Assembly: GCA_018646675.1 (NCBI GenBank)
Contig: JABGUH010000009.1
Coordinates: 1 to 64,000 of the forward strand
Direction: 5' to 3'
Length of the DNA: 64,000 nt
Source: Bdellovibrionales bacterium
GTDB lineage: Bacteria; Bdellovibrionota; Bacteriovoracia; Bacteriovoracales; Bacteriovoracaceae
Under the pieces are notes generated by a model. The model was not told the DNA's origin. It saw only the letters and a program-made list of their open reading frames with translations, and made no database searches. The translations under genes and the position numbers were made by a program. Below, piece by piece: positions 9,601 through 18,684 of this stretch; the first letter of the stretch is position 1, and every line of letters begins with the position of its first letter.

Positions 9601-9615
9601 TATAATCTAAGTAGA

Positions 9616-10512
9616 TTACCTCTTTTGGGCAACCCGGGTTAGGATATCTTCGATTGAACCGGGAGCGCCCACAATCTTCATAAAAGTACCCATGGAAAGA
9701 TCGGGGAAACTTTGGGCAATTCTAAATTTGCCATGTAGGGCGTAGACCTTGTTACCAGAGATCAATAGATCATAGGGAAGGTGGGCGGAGTGTTTTAAAG
9801 GGGATTTATCACAAGTCTTCATCACCGTCTGATCGCTGCCATCCTCACCTTTGTCAATAATACCCACTCCAAACAGAGTCTCCTTTTTGGATGGTAGATT
9901 AATTCGATAGACTTGGACCACTTTTCCCTTCTCCGCTGCCAAACCTTGCATGACTGCCTTGACTGCTGCTTGATAGCTATCATATTTTGCCAGCTCATTG
10001 TGATCATCAAAGTAGGGCATAAATGTCATATAGTGATACTCGCGTAGCCCTTTGGCGGTAATACCATCTTCAGAACCAAACTCCCGTATATTTCCTAGTA
10101 GCTCTTTAAGTTTTTGATGAATAGTGGATAGATCCTCACTCATACGATAGACTTGTGCCATATAGAGCGGATTAACATATGATAGTTGGATCTTACCATC
10201 TATCTTGGTATGGGCAACTCGAATTGCCGCGCCATAACCTCCAAATTGGGACTTCTCCGCTGTCAAAATCAGATGCTGATTTGTGATCACTGTAATATGG
10301 GTATCAGGATATGGGGAGTATTCGCCTGCCAGACGAAATCCACCTTGAAGTAGGCTCTTTTGGGTGGCCTTCACCATCTGTTCTAACCCTGCTTCTTGAT
10401 TATTGCTGGCCAGGATATAGGGGCGAAGCTTGCTCTCCTTGGCACTGGTCACTCCTGTAAACAGCAGAAGAGTTGCGGTAACGATTATTAGCAGTTTTAT
10501 TGTAGCTTTCAT
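9616..10512 (-). CDS. Exported protein of unknown function
   Basis: A 298-residue protein with a clear signal peptide (cleavage near Ala24). I do not assign a family with confidence. The segment around residues 45-120, with GGFRLAGEYSPYPD, GGYGAAIRVAHTK and VNPLYMAQVYRMSEDL, has the alternating pattern of a small alpha/beta domain reminiscent of DUF302-type proteins. The C-terminal half has one Cys (TCDKSP). AAGGGGG lies 4 bases before the ATG. It is divergent from the biotin ligase with only 19 bases between the two starts, and converges with the phospholipase D gene. Confidence 0.7.
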   Translation of the reverse strand: MKATIKLLIIVTATLLLFTGVTSAKESKLRPYILASNNQEAGLEQMVKATQKSLLQGGFRLAGEYSPYPDTHITVITNQHLILTAEKSQFGGYGAAIRVAHTKIDGKIQLSYVNPLYMAQVYRMSEDLSTIHQKLKELLGNIREFGSEDGITAKGLREYHYMTFMPYFDDHNELAKYDSYQAAVKAVMQGLAAEKGKVVQVYRINLPSKKETLFGVGIIDKGEDGSDQTVMKTCDKSPLKHSAHLPYDLLISGNKVYALHGKFRIAQSFPDLSMGTFMKIVGAPGSIEDILTRVAQKR

Positions 10513-10531
10513 TGAACCCCCTTATTAAGAG

Positions 10532-11521
10532 ATGTATGGTGAATTTACGATGATTATCTTAACTGACTCAATTAGCTTTTTAAAGCAACTTCTAGGCGGT
10601 TCAACTCCAAGTTTGCTTCCCATAGATCAAGGGCATCAGCAACTATTCACCCGACTGACAGGTGAGCAGGGGGGGCAGTTGTGGCAGTCGGACATTCCGA
10701 CTCTATCATTGGGGGGAGAGCGAGAGCTGTTGTTAGCGATTAACGCTCCGACCATCTCACAGTTTGATCAATTGGCCAATTTAAATGATCTGAGAGAGGG
10801 GGAGCTTCTACCGGATACCATTGTGATGGTTGCCGGTAGAGGCAACAATTTTCATGGTTACAAGGGGCGTTCTTGGATTAGTCCTCCTGGCAATCTATAC
10901 CTTTCTGTTCGCTTTGCTTTGCAGCAAAAACTTGCTTGGCAGGGGCGTGAGTTTCTGGCCCTCTCGGCCCTCTCTATGCTGGAGGGGATTAAACATGTGG
11001 CCCCTCATTTAGACGGTAATCTAGGAATCAAGTGGGTAAATGATGTTCTGGTTGATCACCACAAGATCGGAGGGGTAATTACCAATATCCAGAGCATGGG
11101 TGATCAAGTGTGCAGTGCGGTAGTGGGGATTGGTATTAATGTGCTAACCCCAGTCGAGTTGAAGGTCGAAGATAGCTTTGTCTGTGGCGCTACTTCACTG
11201 AGTCAACACTGCTCAGATCAGAGTAACTCACACGGTGAATCAAAGGATATTTTCTCCTCCCTTTTCTTTGCACTTGTTAACCGCTTGGCATACAATTACC
11301 AGCAGATATTAGTTGATAACTATACAGAGGTTTGGGGACGTTATTGTCATCACTCTATCTTAATTGGGCGCGAGATTGAGGTATTTGGAGAGGAGCTGCT
11401 CTCCACCTCGAAAGCAGCTCCGGTTAACCAAGGTCGAGTTTTACGGATTGCTCCCGGGCTTGAGCTACACCTGGAAGGGGAGAGTTCTCCGGTAACATCA
11501 GGACGCATTTTTTTAAAGTAG
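10532..11521 (+). CDS. birA: Biotin--protein ligase (monofunctional BirA type)
   Basis: Activates biotin to biotinyl-AMP and attaches it to a carrier lysine. The catalytic fold is shown by G102-R-G104 followed by KGRSWISPPGNLYLS, then K167-W-V-N-D (KWPND-type motif), HHKIGG and a short C-terminal domain. There is no visible helix-turn-helix; instead about 75 N-terminal residues precede the core, so it is not a repressor of the E. coli type. Total length is 329. A second possible start is ATG 10550. Its obvious substrate is OadA, two genes downstream on the same strand. Confidence 0.85.
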   Translation: MYGEFTMIILTDSISFLKQLLGGSTPSLLPIDQGHQQLFTRLTGEQGGQLWQSDIPTLSLGGERELLLAINAPTISQFDQLANLNDLREGELLPDTIVMVAGRGNNFHGYKGRSWISPPGNLYLSVRFALQQKLAWQGREFLALSALSMLEGIKHVAPHLDGNLGIKWVNDVLVDHHKIGGVITNIQSMGDQVCSAVVGIGINVLTPVELKVEDSFVCGATSLSQHCSDQSNSHGESKDIFSSLFFALVNRLAYNYQQILVDNYTEVWGRYCHHSILIGREIEVFGEELLSTSKAAPVNQGRVLRIAPGLELHLEGESSPVTSGRIFLK

Positions 11522-11567
11522 TGATTGTATCTTTATTTAAAGCTGAAATTAGGAGAGGTGAATTTCC

Positions 11568-11816
11568 ATGAGCTTGGTTTCAATCTGCTTAATCTCATTT
11601 GTTGCAGTGTTCATCTGTTTGGGAGTACTGGCACTGTTAATGACCGTAATGGTTCACCTCTTTCCGGCTTCCACCCCTGATACCAATAGCAAGCAGCTCA
11701 ATCAAGTAGCGAGTGAGAGTGGTGATCATCTTGATAGTGAAGTGGTGGTGGCCATTCATAATGTCTATCGACAACTTTATCCCGAAGCAAAAATAGTGAG
11801 CATTAGTGAGGAGTAA
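11568..11816 (+). CDS. oadG: Oxaloacetate decarboxylase gamma chain-like protein (OadG)
   Basis: An 82-residue protein with one N-terminal transmembrane helix (residues 6-30) and a hydrophilic tail. The tail ends in the helix SEVVVAIHNVYRQLYPEA, matching the usual OadG layout. OadG anchors the alpha subunit to the membrane beta subunit. AGGAGAGGTG lies 7 bases before the ATG. The stop is 6 bases before oadA. Sequence similarity in this family is low, so the call rests on size, topology and position. Confidence 0.85.
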   Translation: MSLVSICLISFVAVFICLGVLALLMTVMVHLFPASTPDTNSKQLNQVASESGDHLDSEVVVAIHNVYRQLYPEAKIVSISEE

Positions 11817-11822
11817 CCAGTT

Positions 11823-13670
11823 ATGATTTTTACCGAAAAGAAGAAGATTATTCGAGTCATGTTAACTACCTTTCGTGATGGTCTCCAGAGTTCCTTTGGA
11901 GGGAAGGTCCGTTTAGCGGATTTTCTACCAGCAATGGAGGTCGCCGCCAAAGAAGTTGGTGCTCGTCATTTAGAGTTTGGCGGGGGGGCCCGTTATCAGG
12001 CCCCACTATTCTACTTGAACGAAAATCCATTTGATACGATGAATACTATACGGCAAACAGTGGGGGAAGGTGTTGATCTACAGATTTTAACCCGCTCCGT
12101 TTCGGGAGTTACCTTGACGACTCAGAATATCAGCTCCTTGCAACTACAGGCAAAGTTGATGGCCAAATATGGTACTACTTGGGATCGTAACTTTGACTAT
12201 ATGAATGATGTGAGAAACTTGGTTAAGACTGGCCGACCAATTGTTGAGGCCGGAATGCATCACCAAGTCTGTATCGCTCTAATGGGGTTACCCTTCCACT
12301 CTGACAAGGTTCATACCGCCGAGTTCTATTTAGATATCGGACGTCAAATCTTAAAGTCCGATGTTCAAGTGGATAGCATCTGCTTGAAGGATGCCAGTGG
12401 AACAACTGATCCCAAGACTATCTATGATCTCTGTGTGGCACTTAAAAAAGAGATGCCAGCCAATATGCCGCTATGGATTCACACTCACGATACCGCCAGT
12501 ATGGCCATTAGCTGTTATATGGCGGCGATCGCTGGTGGCGCAGATGGAGTAGATCTATCTATTCGTCCCATGGCTTCAGGCACGGTACAACCAGATGTTC
12601 GCTCCATGGCCCACGCCTTGAAAGGGACCGGTTATGAGCTGGATCTAGATGTTAGCAAAGTACATATTCTAGAGGAGATGCTGACCAAAAGTATGGTTGA
12701 ATACGATTTTAATCCGGTTACAACTTCAGCCGATGCCCGAGTGATCGGTTTTCCTATGCCGGGTGGAGCGATCGGTCCCAATGTTCATATGATGGTGAAA
12801 GCTGGACTATTAGATCGTTACTCAGATATTTTGGCCGAGTTTCCAGTGGTGGTTGAGGCTGGCGGTGCCTGGTCCAGTGTAACACCAGGTAGCCAACAGT
12901 ATTGGCTACAGGCATTTAACAATGTTCTACTGGGGAGATGGAAGAAGATTGATGCAGGTTATGGCAAGTCAGTACTGGGGTATTTTGGCAAGACACCACT
13001 GGCACCAGATCCTGCTGTCGTTAAGATTGCCGCAGAGCAGTTGGAGATGCCTCCCTTTGATGGAGATCCATTAGAAGCAGCACCCAATGCCATTAACGGG
13101 GCAAATGAGGCGCTAAAGGATAGTGGTCTGCCAATCACTGACGAAAATACATTCTTGGTTGTCTCTTCGATGGTTGGGAATAAAAAGATGCAACTTAATG
13201 AAGGGCTGCGCTTTTTGAAGGGGAAGGGGAAGGTTGATCTACCTCTTAAAAAGAGCAAGAAAGAGGGAGTGGCGGTCGCAGCTGCTACCTCAACCTCTAC
13301 TCCATTAACTGGACCGGTGGTGACCACCTGTCAGGTGGAAGAGGGTGGAAAAACTCGTAGTTTTAAAGTAACAGTTGCTCCGCTAGGAAGCACAGTGGCG
13401 GCCAAAAGCTCAGCAGGAAAATCACCAGTAGTATCTAAAAATGAGAAAGAGCTCTTCGGAGTCTACTCTACTTTTGCAGGCTTGGTACAGGTGGTGGATA
13501 TTAAAGTTAAGGTGGGGAGCGAAGTGGCCAAAGGTCAGAGTGTTGCCGCGATCGAGGCGATGAAAGCGACTTACGATATCAAGGCCCCCAAGGCGGGGAC
13601 AGTTCAGAAAATCCAGGTTGATGTAGGAGATGAAGTAGACTCCTCTAAACCGATTCTACTGATGCAGTAG
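11823..13670 (+). CDS. oadA: Oxaloacetate decarboxylase alpha subunit (biotin carboxyltransferase)
   Basis: Transfers CO2 from oxaloacetate to biotin, giving pyruvate. The 615 residues comprise an N-terminal carboxyltransferase TIM barrel, a linker and a C-terminal biotinyl domain. Seen: TTFRDGLQSS near the start (metal-site Asp), Lys189 in CLKDASGTTDP (active-site lysine), H220-T-H222 (metal ligands), an Ala/Thr/Ser-rich linker, and the biotin site E579-A-M-K581, 34 residues from the end. The site reads EAMKA instead of the usual AMKM. Similarity to other carboxylase alpha chains means pyruvate or methylmalonyl chemistry is possible, but oadG and oadB on either side favour oxaloacetate. Confidence 0.93.
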   Translation: MIFTEKKKIIRVMLTTFRDGLQSSFGGKVRLADFLPAMEVAAKEVGARHLEFGGGARYQAPLFYLNENPFDTMNTIRQTVGEGVDLQILTRSVSGVTLTTQNISSLQLQAKLMAKYGTTWDRNFDYMNDVRNLVKTGRPIVEAGMHHQVCIALMGLPFHSDKVHTAEFYLDIGRQILKSDVQVDSICLKDASGTTDPKTIYDLCVALKKEMPANMPLWIHTHDTASMAISCYMAAIAGGADGVDLSIRPMASGTVQPDVRSMAHALKGTGYELDLDVSKVHILEEMLTKSMVEYDFNPVTTSADARVIGFPMPGGAIGPNVHMMVKAGLLDRYSDILAEFPVVVEAGGAWSSVTPGSQQYWLQAFNNVLLGRWKKIDAGYGKSVLGYFGKTPLAPDPAVVKIAAEQLEMPPFDGDPLEAAPNAINGANEALKDSGLPITDENTFLVVSSMVGNKKMQLNEGLRFLKGKGKVDLPLKKSKKEGVAVAAATSTSTPLTGPVVTTCQVEEGGKTRSFKVTVAPLGSTVAAKSSAGKSPVVSKNEKELFGVYSTFAGLVQVVDIKVKVGSEVAKGQSVAAIEAMKATYDIKAPKAGTVQKIQVDVGDEVDSSKPILLMQ

Positions 13671-13695
13671 TTAGGGATCTACAAGGGAGTGCTAG

Positions 13696-14823
13696 GTGCA
13701 TTTGATCACGTTATGGAGTAGAACTGGCTTTGCCCATCTAACCTGGGGCAACTGGGTAATGTTTTTGGTGGCGGCGGTTTTGATCTACTTGGCAATTTCC
13801 AAGCAGTATGAGCCACTACTTCTGATTCCGATTGGGTTTGGAACAGTGTTGGCCAATCTTCCCCTAGGGCAGATGGGGGCATATGACAATGGGATAATGA
13901 ATCTGATCTACAGCTTTGGTATTAAGACAGAGCTTTTGCCACCGATTATCTTTATGGGGGTAGGAGTCTTAACAGATTTTCGTCCACTGCTTGGTCGCCC
14001 CATAACATTTCTATTGGGAGCATCTGCTCAGTTAGGAATTTTTGCTGCCGCCTTGGGGGCCGCATATCTTTTTGGTTTTACTAATCAGGAGGCAGCAGCA
14101 ATTGGTATTATCGGTGGAGCCGATGGGCCAACCTCCATCTTCTTGGCCTCTAAAATGGCGCCACACCTGTTGGGGCCAATTGCAGTCGCCGCCTACAGCT
14201 ATATGTCACTGGTACCAGTAATCCAACCGCCGATTATGCGTCTTTTGACCTCTAAAAAAGAGCGTTTAATCGATATGCCTCAGGCCAAGCCGGTATCCCA
14301 GCTGACCGTTATCCTATTTCCATTGATCTCTACTTTTGTAGTCGCTCTGGCGATTCCCGCAAGTACACCTCTGATTGGCATGTTGATGTTTGGTAACTTA
14401 TTACGTGAGTGTGGGGTAACCGAGCGGTTGAAGAAGACCGTTAGCTCTTCACTGATTGATACGGTAACTATCTTTTTAGGTTTGGCGGTTGGTTCAACGA
14501 TGGATGCAGCTCACTTTATTGATATCAAAACTCTTTCTATCTTAGCATTAGGGGCGGTGGCATTCTCCATCTCAACTATGGGGGGAGTCCTTTTGGCCAA
14601 ATTTTTAAACATCTTTTTGCCAGAGTCCAAGCGGATGAATCCCTGTATTGGGGCGGCCGGCGTTAGTGCGGTCCCGATGGCGGCCCGGGTAGTGCAGCAA
14701 TTTGTTAGTGAAGAGAGTGATGGTTTAGTCAATCCACTGATGCCAGCCATGGGGCCAAATGTCGCCGGAGTAATTGGTAGTGCAGTGGCAGCAGGGCTGT
14801 TCCTTGGATTTTTAGGTGGATAA
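13696..14823 (+). CDS. oadB: Oxaloacetate decarboxylase beta subunit, Na+ pump (OadB)
   Basis: Membrane subunit that decarboxylates carboxybiotin and exports Na+. The 375 residues carry about ten helices. The hallmark IGGADGPTSIFLASK includes Asp143, which corresponds to the essential Asp of the Klebsiella pump. Conserved PPIIFMGVGVLTDF and GAAGVSAVPMAARVVQ segments are present. The start is GTG 13696 with AAGGGAGT five bases upstream. The downstream neighbour is an HD-GYP gene 40 bases away. Confidence 0.93.
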   Translation: MHLITLWSRTGFAHLTWGNWVMFLVAAVLIYLAISKQYEPLLLIPIGFGTVLANLPLGQMGAYDNGIMNLIYSFGIKTELLPPIIFMGVGVLTDFRPLLGRPITFLLGASAQLGIFAAALGAAYLFGFTNQEAAAIGIIGGADGPTSIFLASKMAPHLLGPIAVAAYSYMSLVPVIQPPIMRLLTSKKERLIDMPQAKPVSQLTVILFPLISTFVVALAIPASTPLIGMLMFGNLLRECGVTERLKKTVSSSLIDTVTIFLGLAVGSTMDAAHFIDIKTLSILALGAVAFSISTMGGVLLAKFLNIFLPESKRMNPCIGAAGVSAVPMAARVVQQFVSEESDGLVNPLMPAMGPNVAGVIGSAVAAGLFLGFLGG

Positions 14824-14852
14824 TTAACAAGCTTCTTAAAGAGATACAATCT

Positions 14853-14866
14853 GGAGGTATCTTTTG
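14853..14866 (+). promoter_or_regulatory. Shine-Dalgarno and TTG start of the HD-GYP gene
   Basis: GGAGGT is followed by 5 bases and TTG. The nearby ATG at 14871 is out of frame and runs straight into a stop, so this site decides the start. Confidence 0.75.
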
Positions 14867-17038
14867 GGTAATGATAATTTCTTCGTTGCGGTAGACTATC
14901 GTAAATTTATTGTAGTGTTACTGGAAGTTCCAGTGGACCTCTATATCCAATCTACCAAAAAGAGTGGGGAGTACCAACTTCTGGTAAAAAAGGGTGAAGA
15001 CATCTCCAAGCTGCTAACCCGTTGGCAGAGCCTCTCTACTGAGTTTTGTTATGTCAATGGAGATGATTGCGATCTGCTGATCTCACATTTAATTCAATCT
15101 GATGAGTTAGGAAGTATCAGAAAGTTTGAGCTGTTCAAACACGTTATCCACGGTTTTTTAGGTAAGATTTTTTATCAGGACCGTAAACTCTCGGGCAAGA
15201 TGTTTACTGCTTTTGGAAAGATTAGCGATAAGCTAGTAGAACATATGGCCGCCTTCTCCTCCTCTAAACTTCAGAAGTTAACCACCCGTTTAGATCCGAT
15301 TGATAATGGACGTCTAGATCATCTATTCAATACTGCGATGGTTGCCTATCTTATTCATGAACTCTATCGAGGTGATGAGCAAGTAAGCATTGAGGAGCGT
15401 CAGGACCTTCTCTTCTCGGTACTACTACATGATATAGGATTTATCTCCATCTCTTCCGAGATCACCGATAAGCAGGGTGATCTAACTGAAGAGGAGTTTG
15501 CAGAGATTAAAAGGCATCCGGAGTATGGTAGTGTGCTACTAAAAAAGACGATGGAGGAGATCAAGGGGGCAAAGGAGACAAACAGGGCCCAAACTCTAAT
15601 GCAGGTAATTTTAGAGCATCATGAGAATATTGATGGCTCTGGTTATCCTAACGGCATACAGGGAGAGAGTCTGCATCTTTGGTCGCGGATACTATCTATT
15701 GCTGATTTTTTTGATGCTATAACCACCTACCGAGCCTATCAAGATAAGTATACCCGTGACCGGGCAATTGAGATTATGCAAGAGAGTGTCGGCCACAAGA
15801 TTGACGAAGGTATATTTTCAGTCTTCTCGCATGAGATTATGACCGCCATTTTAACTCAGCGAAAGTTGAATCGAGGCAGCTTCTTCTCCATCTCTTATCA
15901 TTTTGTTCCAATTGGAGTTGCACTACCATTTGCTATCTATATTAACTCTTCAAATAAAGTAGGTCATGAGCACTTTATAAAGGTTGTGAATAGTGGGGTA
16001 GAGTTAACCAAAGAGGATATTAGTGGATACATTAATAAATATTTCCAGCTCTATATTATGGAGAATGATCGTGATATCTACTTAAAGAGTATTCTTCATC
16101 AGGATAGTGATCATGGTGATGAGGAGATAGTGGTAGAGCAGACTGAGGCGATTCAAGGTTTGGCGATTAGCTATCTTGAAAATATCTTTGACCATGATGA
16201 GGGGCCACCGACTACTGAAGTATTAAATGAGGCAATTGATGGGGCCAAGGATGTGGTTGAAGGAATTGTAGATGTTCTTCAGGATCACAATATTAATCAG
16301 ATGCAGGACTTGATTGGAAACTTAAGCTTTCATGATTTTTATACCTATGACCACTCGGTTCACGTTGCAATGTATGTTACTTTGATCTATCGAACTGTTC
16401 GTCCCAAGGCCAGTAAGAAAAAAATATTGGCCGCCGGCTTAGGAGCACTATTTCACGATATTGGTAAGACCATGATTCCAACGGAGATTATTAACAATCC
16501 GGGGAAGTTGAGTGATGAGGAGTATGATATTATTAAAACTCATCCGGCGCACGGTCGTGATCTTACTTGCAACTGTGAGATTAAGGGAGCCGACTTAGAG
16601 TTAGTGCAAAGGATTATCTACGAGCATCATGAGAATGTTGATGGTAATGGGTATCCGGAGCAGAAGAAGGGAGATGAGATTCATTTTCTTTCTAAGATAA
16701 CCGCTATTGCAGATTTTTTTGATGCTCTCACTACCAAGCGAAGTTACTCCGACAATCTGACAGTTGAAGATGCCTTAAGTCTAATGGCCAAGTTTCGTGG
16801 TACTAAAATTGATACTGAGATCTTTGATCTTTTCATTAATAACATCAAAGGGATGCTTAAACGTTCTCAACGTGACCTAGACCTAACTGAAGATTTTGAT
16901 CCCTGCCAACCGATTACCAAACTTCCGCTGAGAGAGAGTTTTGGCAAAGTGATTGGGCCCGATGGGAAGGAGACCACATACTTTGATGATGGGAAGGTTG
17001 AGAGTATTGAGGATGGCAAAAAATTCCTAAAGATGTGA
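14864..17038 (+). CDS. Tandem HD-GYP domain protein (putative c-di-GMP phosphodiesterase)
   Basis: A 724-residue soluble protein with two HD-GYP domains. The first has H189-D190, HHENIDGSGYP with G260-Y-P262. The second has H531-D532, HHENVDGNGYP with G596-Y-P598. HD-GYP enzymes usually hydrolyse cyclic di-GMP. The canonical HDIGK is intact in the second domain but reads HDIGF in the first, so the first may be altered. No receiver or membrane domain is visible; residues 1-130 are of unknown type. The start is TTG 14864: GGAGGT at 14853-14858 gives ideal spacing and there is no in-frame ATG near it. Confidence 0.88.
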   Translation: MGNDNFFVAVDYRKFIVVLLEVPVDLYIQSTKKSGEYQLLVKKGEDISKLLTRWQSLSTEFCYVNGDDCDLLISHLIQSDELGSIRKFELFKHVIHGFLGKIFYQDRKLSGKMFTAFGKISDKLVEHMAAFSSSKLQKLTTRLDPIDNGRLDHLFNTAMVAYLIHELYRGDEQVSIEERQDLLFSVLLHDIGFISISSEITDKQGDLTEEEFAEIKRHPEYGSVLLKKTMEEIKGAKETNRAQTLMQVILEHHENIDGSGYPNGIQGESLHLWSRILSIADFFDAITTYRAYQDKYTRDRAIEIMQESVGHKIDEGIFSVFSHEIMTAILTQRKLNRGSFFSISYHFVPIGVALPFAIYINSSNKVGHEHFIKVVNSGVELTKEDISGYINKYFQLYIMENDRDIYLKSILHQDSDHGDEEIVVEQTEAIQGLAISYLENIFDHDEGPPTTEVLNEAIDGAKDVVEGIVDVLQDHNINQMQDLIGNLSFHDFYTYDHSVHVAMYVTLIYRTVRPKASKKKILAAGLGALFHDIGKTMIPTEIINNPGKLSDEEYDIIKTHPAHGRDLTCNCEIKGADLELVQRIIYEHHENVDGNGYPEQKKGDEIHFLSKITAIADFFDALTTKRSYSDNLTVEDALSLMAKFRGTKIDTEIFDLFINNIKGMLKRSQRDLDLTEDFDPCQPITKLPLRESFGKVIGPDGKETTYFDDGKVESIEDGKKFLKM

Positions 17039-17079
17039 AATCAGGTTAATACTCTCTGAAATTATTATATACCGGCTTA

Positions 17080-18672
17080 ATGATGCTGCGCACTACTGAG
17101 CAAAGAATGCTACATGGCGTCAATGACGCGATAAAGCGTTCTATTGGCCCGTGGGGTTTTGTGCATCTATCTTGGAGCAGAGGTTACCTTCTTATTGTTG
17201 GATTGCTTGTTGGCATCGTGGTAAGCGGCTTCAGTCGTGAGTTGCCACGGCAGCTACAAGCTCCCTTCTATTGGCAATCAGTAAGGCCACAGCAATTAAA
17301 ACTTTTTAATAGCGGAGCCGCTTCGTTTTATCAACGAATCAATATGATTGAGCGGGCCCAAAATACGATTGAAGTGGAGTACTTTATCTACAATCTTGAT
17401 CAGGTTGGTCGTATCTTCACTCAAAAATTGGTGGAAGCGGCCCTTCGTGGGGTTAGTGTACGTATTTTAGTCGATCGTTCCATGCCGACTTTTGATTTTA
17501 ATCGCTTCTACGCCTATGCCGCTAGTAAACATGGAATTCAGGTGCGCTACTACAATGGTGCTTTGGCCCAACATCGTAACCATCGTAAGCTTTTGGTGGT
17601 TGATGACAAAGAGGCTCTGACTGGTGGCCGCAATATGGCCGAGGAGTACTTCGACCTATCACCTCGCTACAACCTAATGGATCGTGATATCTGGGTTACC
17701 GGTGAGGTCGTCCCTGTTATGCGTAAGACTTTTGATGCTTTTTGGAAATCCAAATATAGTCGTGTCCCCAAAGATCCTCAAAAGCCTAGAGAGAGTCACT
17801 ACTTAAATGGCAGCGATAGTCCCTACGATTGCGATAACAACACCTATGACCATGAATGTCGACAGTATCATAATGCGGTTAAACGTTGGAAAAAGAAGCT
17901 GCGTTTGGCCCAAGAGAGTATGGTTGCTAACCAAGATGATGAGATATTGTTAGATGATATACTTTGGAATGGTGAACAACGTAGTCTAGATGGATTGACT
18001 CATACTTGTCCCACTCTAACGTTTATCTCTGATGCACCGGGGCCGAAGAGTAGAGCAAGAGTACTACGTAATCATCTTCTCACTCTATTTAATCAGGCGA
18101 AGCAGAGTATTCTAATTGACTCACCCTATTTTGTTCCCACCACCAAAATTGAAGAGATACTCTCCCAAACAATTGAGCGTGGGGTAGAGATCAGGCTATT
18201 AACCAATAGTAGCTACTCGACTGATGCCATCTATGTTTCAGCTTACACCACTTTTCATCATGATAGTTGGGCCAAGATGGGGATCAAAAGTTATCTCTAT
18301 CGAGGTGAGAATCAATCATTAGCAGAGAGTGAGCGGCTATATAAGCGTGATGAGAATAAAGCGCCCACTCGTTGGGGACTACATGGCAAGTCGATGGTGG
18401 TTGACAATCAGATTTCGGTGGTCGGCACGATGAATGCCGACGGGCGCTCTTTAAATATCAATGCCGAGCTGACTCTGATCTGTCATGATAATGAGCAATT
18501 GGCAGCGGAGCTGACCAATCAAATTGAATATCTAATGAAAAATTCGGATGAGATAAACCGGAAGGGGAGACCAGTTAGCGGCAACTCACTGTTTCACAAG
18601 CTCCCATTTTGGAAGCGAGCTGCTATCTTTCTGCTCACCATTCCTTCTCATCTACTCTATACCCTACTTTAA
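17080..18672 (+). CDS. Phospholipase D / cardiolipin synthase-like protein 2
   Basis: A 530-residue paralogue of the protein at 8059-9600, with the same order of conserved blocks (VEYFIYNLDQVGRI, RYYNGA, EEYFDLSPRYN, DRDIWV). Both HKD sites are canonical here: H168-x-K170 with D175 and H435-x-K437 with D442, each followed by G-rich GGRN or GTMN. An N-terminal helix at residues 35-50 anchors it in the membrane. Probable function is cardiolipin synthase or phospholipase D in the envelope. No Shine-Dalgarno precedes the ATG; the upstream ACCGGCTTAAT is shared with modA. Confidence 0.87.
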   Translation: MMLRTTEQRMLHGVNDAIKRSIGPWGFVHLSWSRGYLLIVGLLVGIVVSGFSRELPRQLQAPFYWQSVRPQQLKLFNSGAASFYQRINMIERAQNTIEVEYFIYNLDQVGRIFTQKLVEAALRGVSVRILVDRSMPTFDFNRFYAYAASKHGIQVRYYNGALAQHRNHRKLLVVDDKEALTGGRNMAEEYFDLSPRYNLMDRDIWVTGEVVPVMRKTFDAFWKSKYSRVPKDPQKPRESHYLNGSDSPYDCDNNTYDHECRQYHNAVKRWKKKLRLAQESMVANQDDEILLDDILWNGEQRSLDGLTHTCPTLTFISDAPGPKSRARVLRNHLLTLFNQAKQSILIDSPYFVPTTKIEEILSQTIERGVEIRLLTNSSYSTDAIYVSAYTTFHHDSWAKMGIKSYLYRGENQSLAESERLYKRDENKAPTRWGLHGKSMVVDNQISVVGTMNADGRSLNINAELTLICHDNEQLAAELTNQIEYLMKNSDEINRKGRPVSGNSLFHKLPFWKRAAIFLLTIPSHLLYTLL

Positions 18673-18684
18673 GATAAACCGCTG

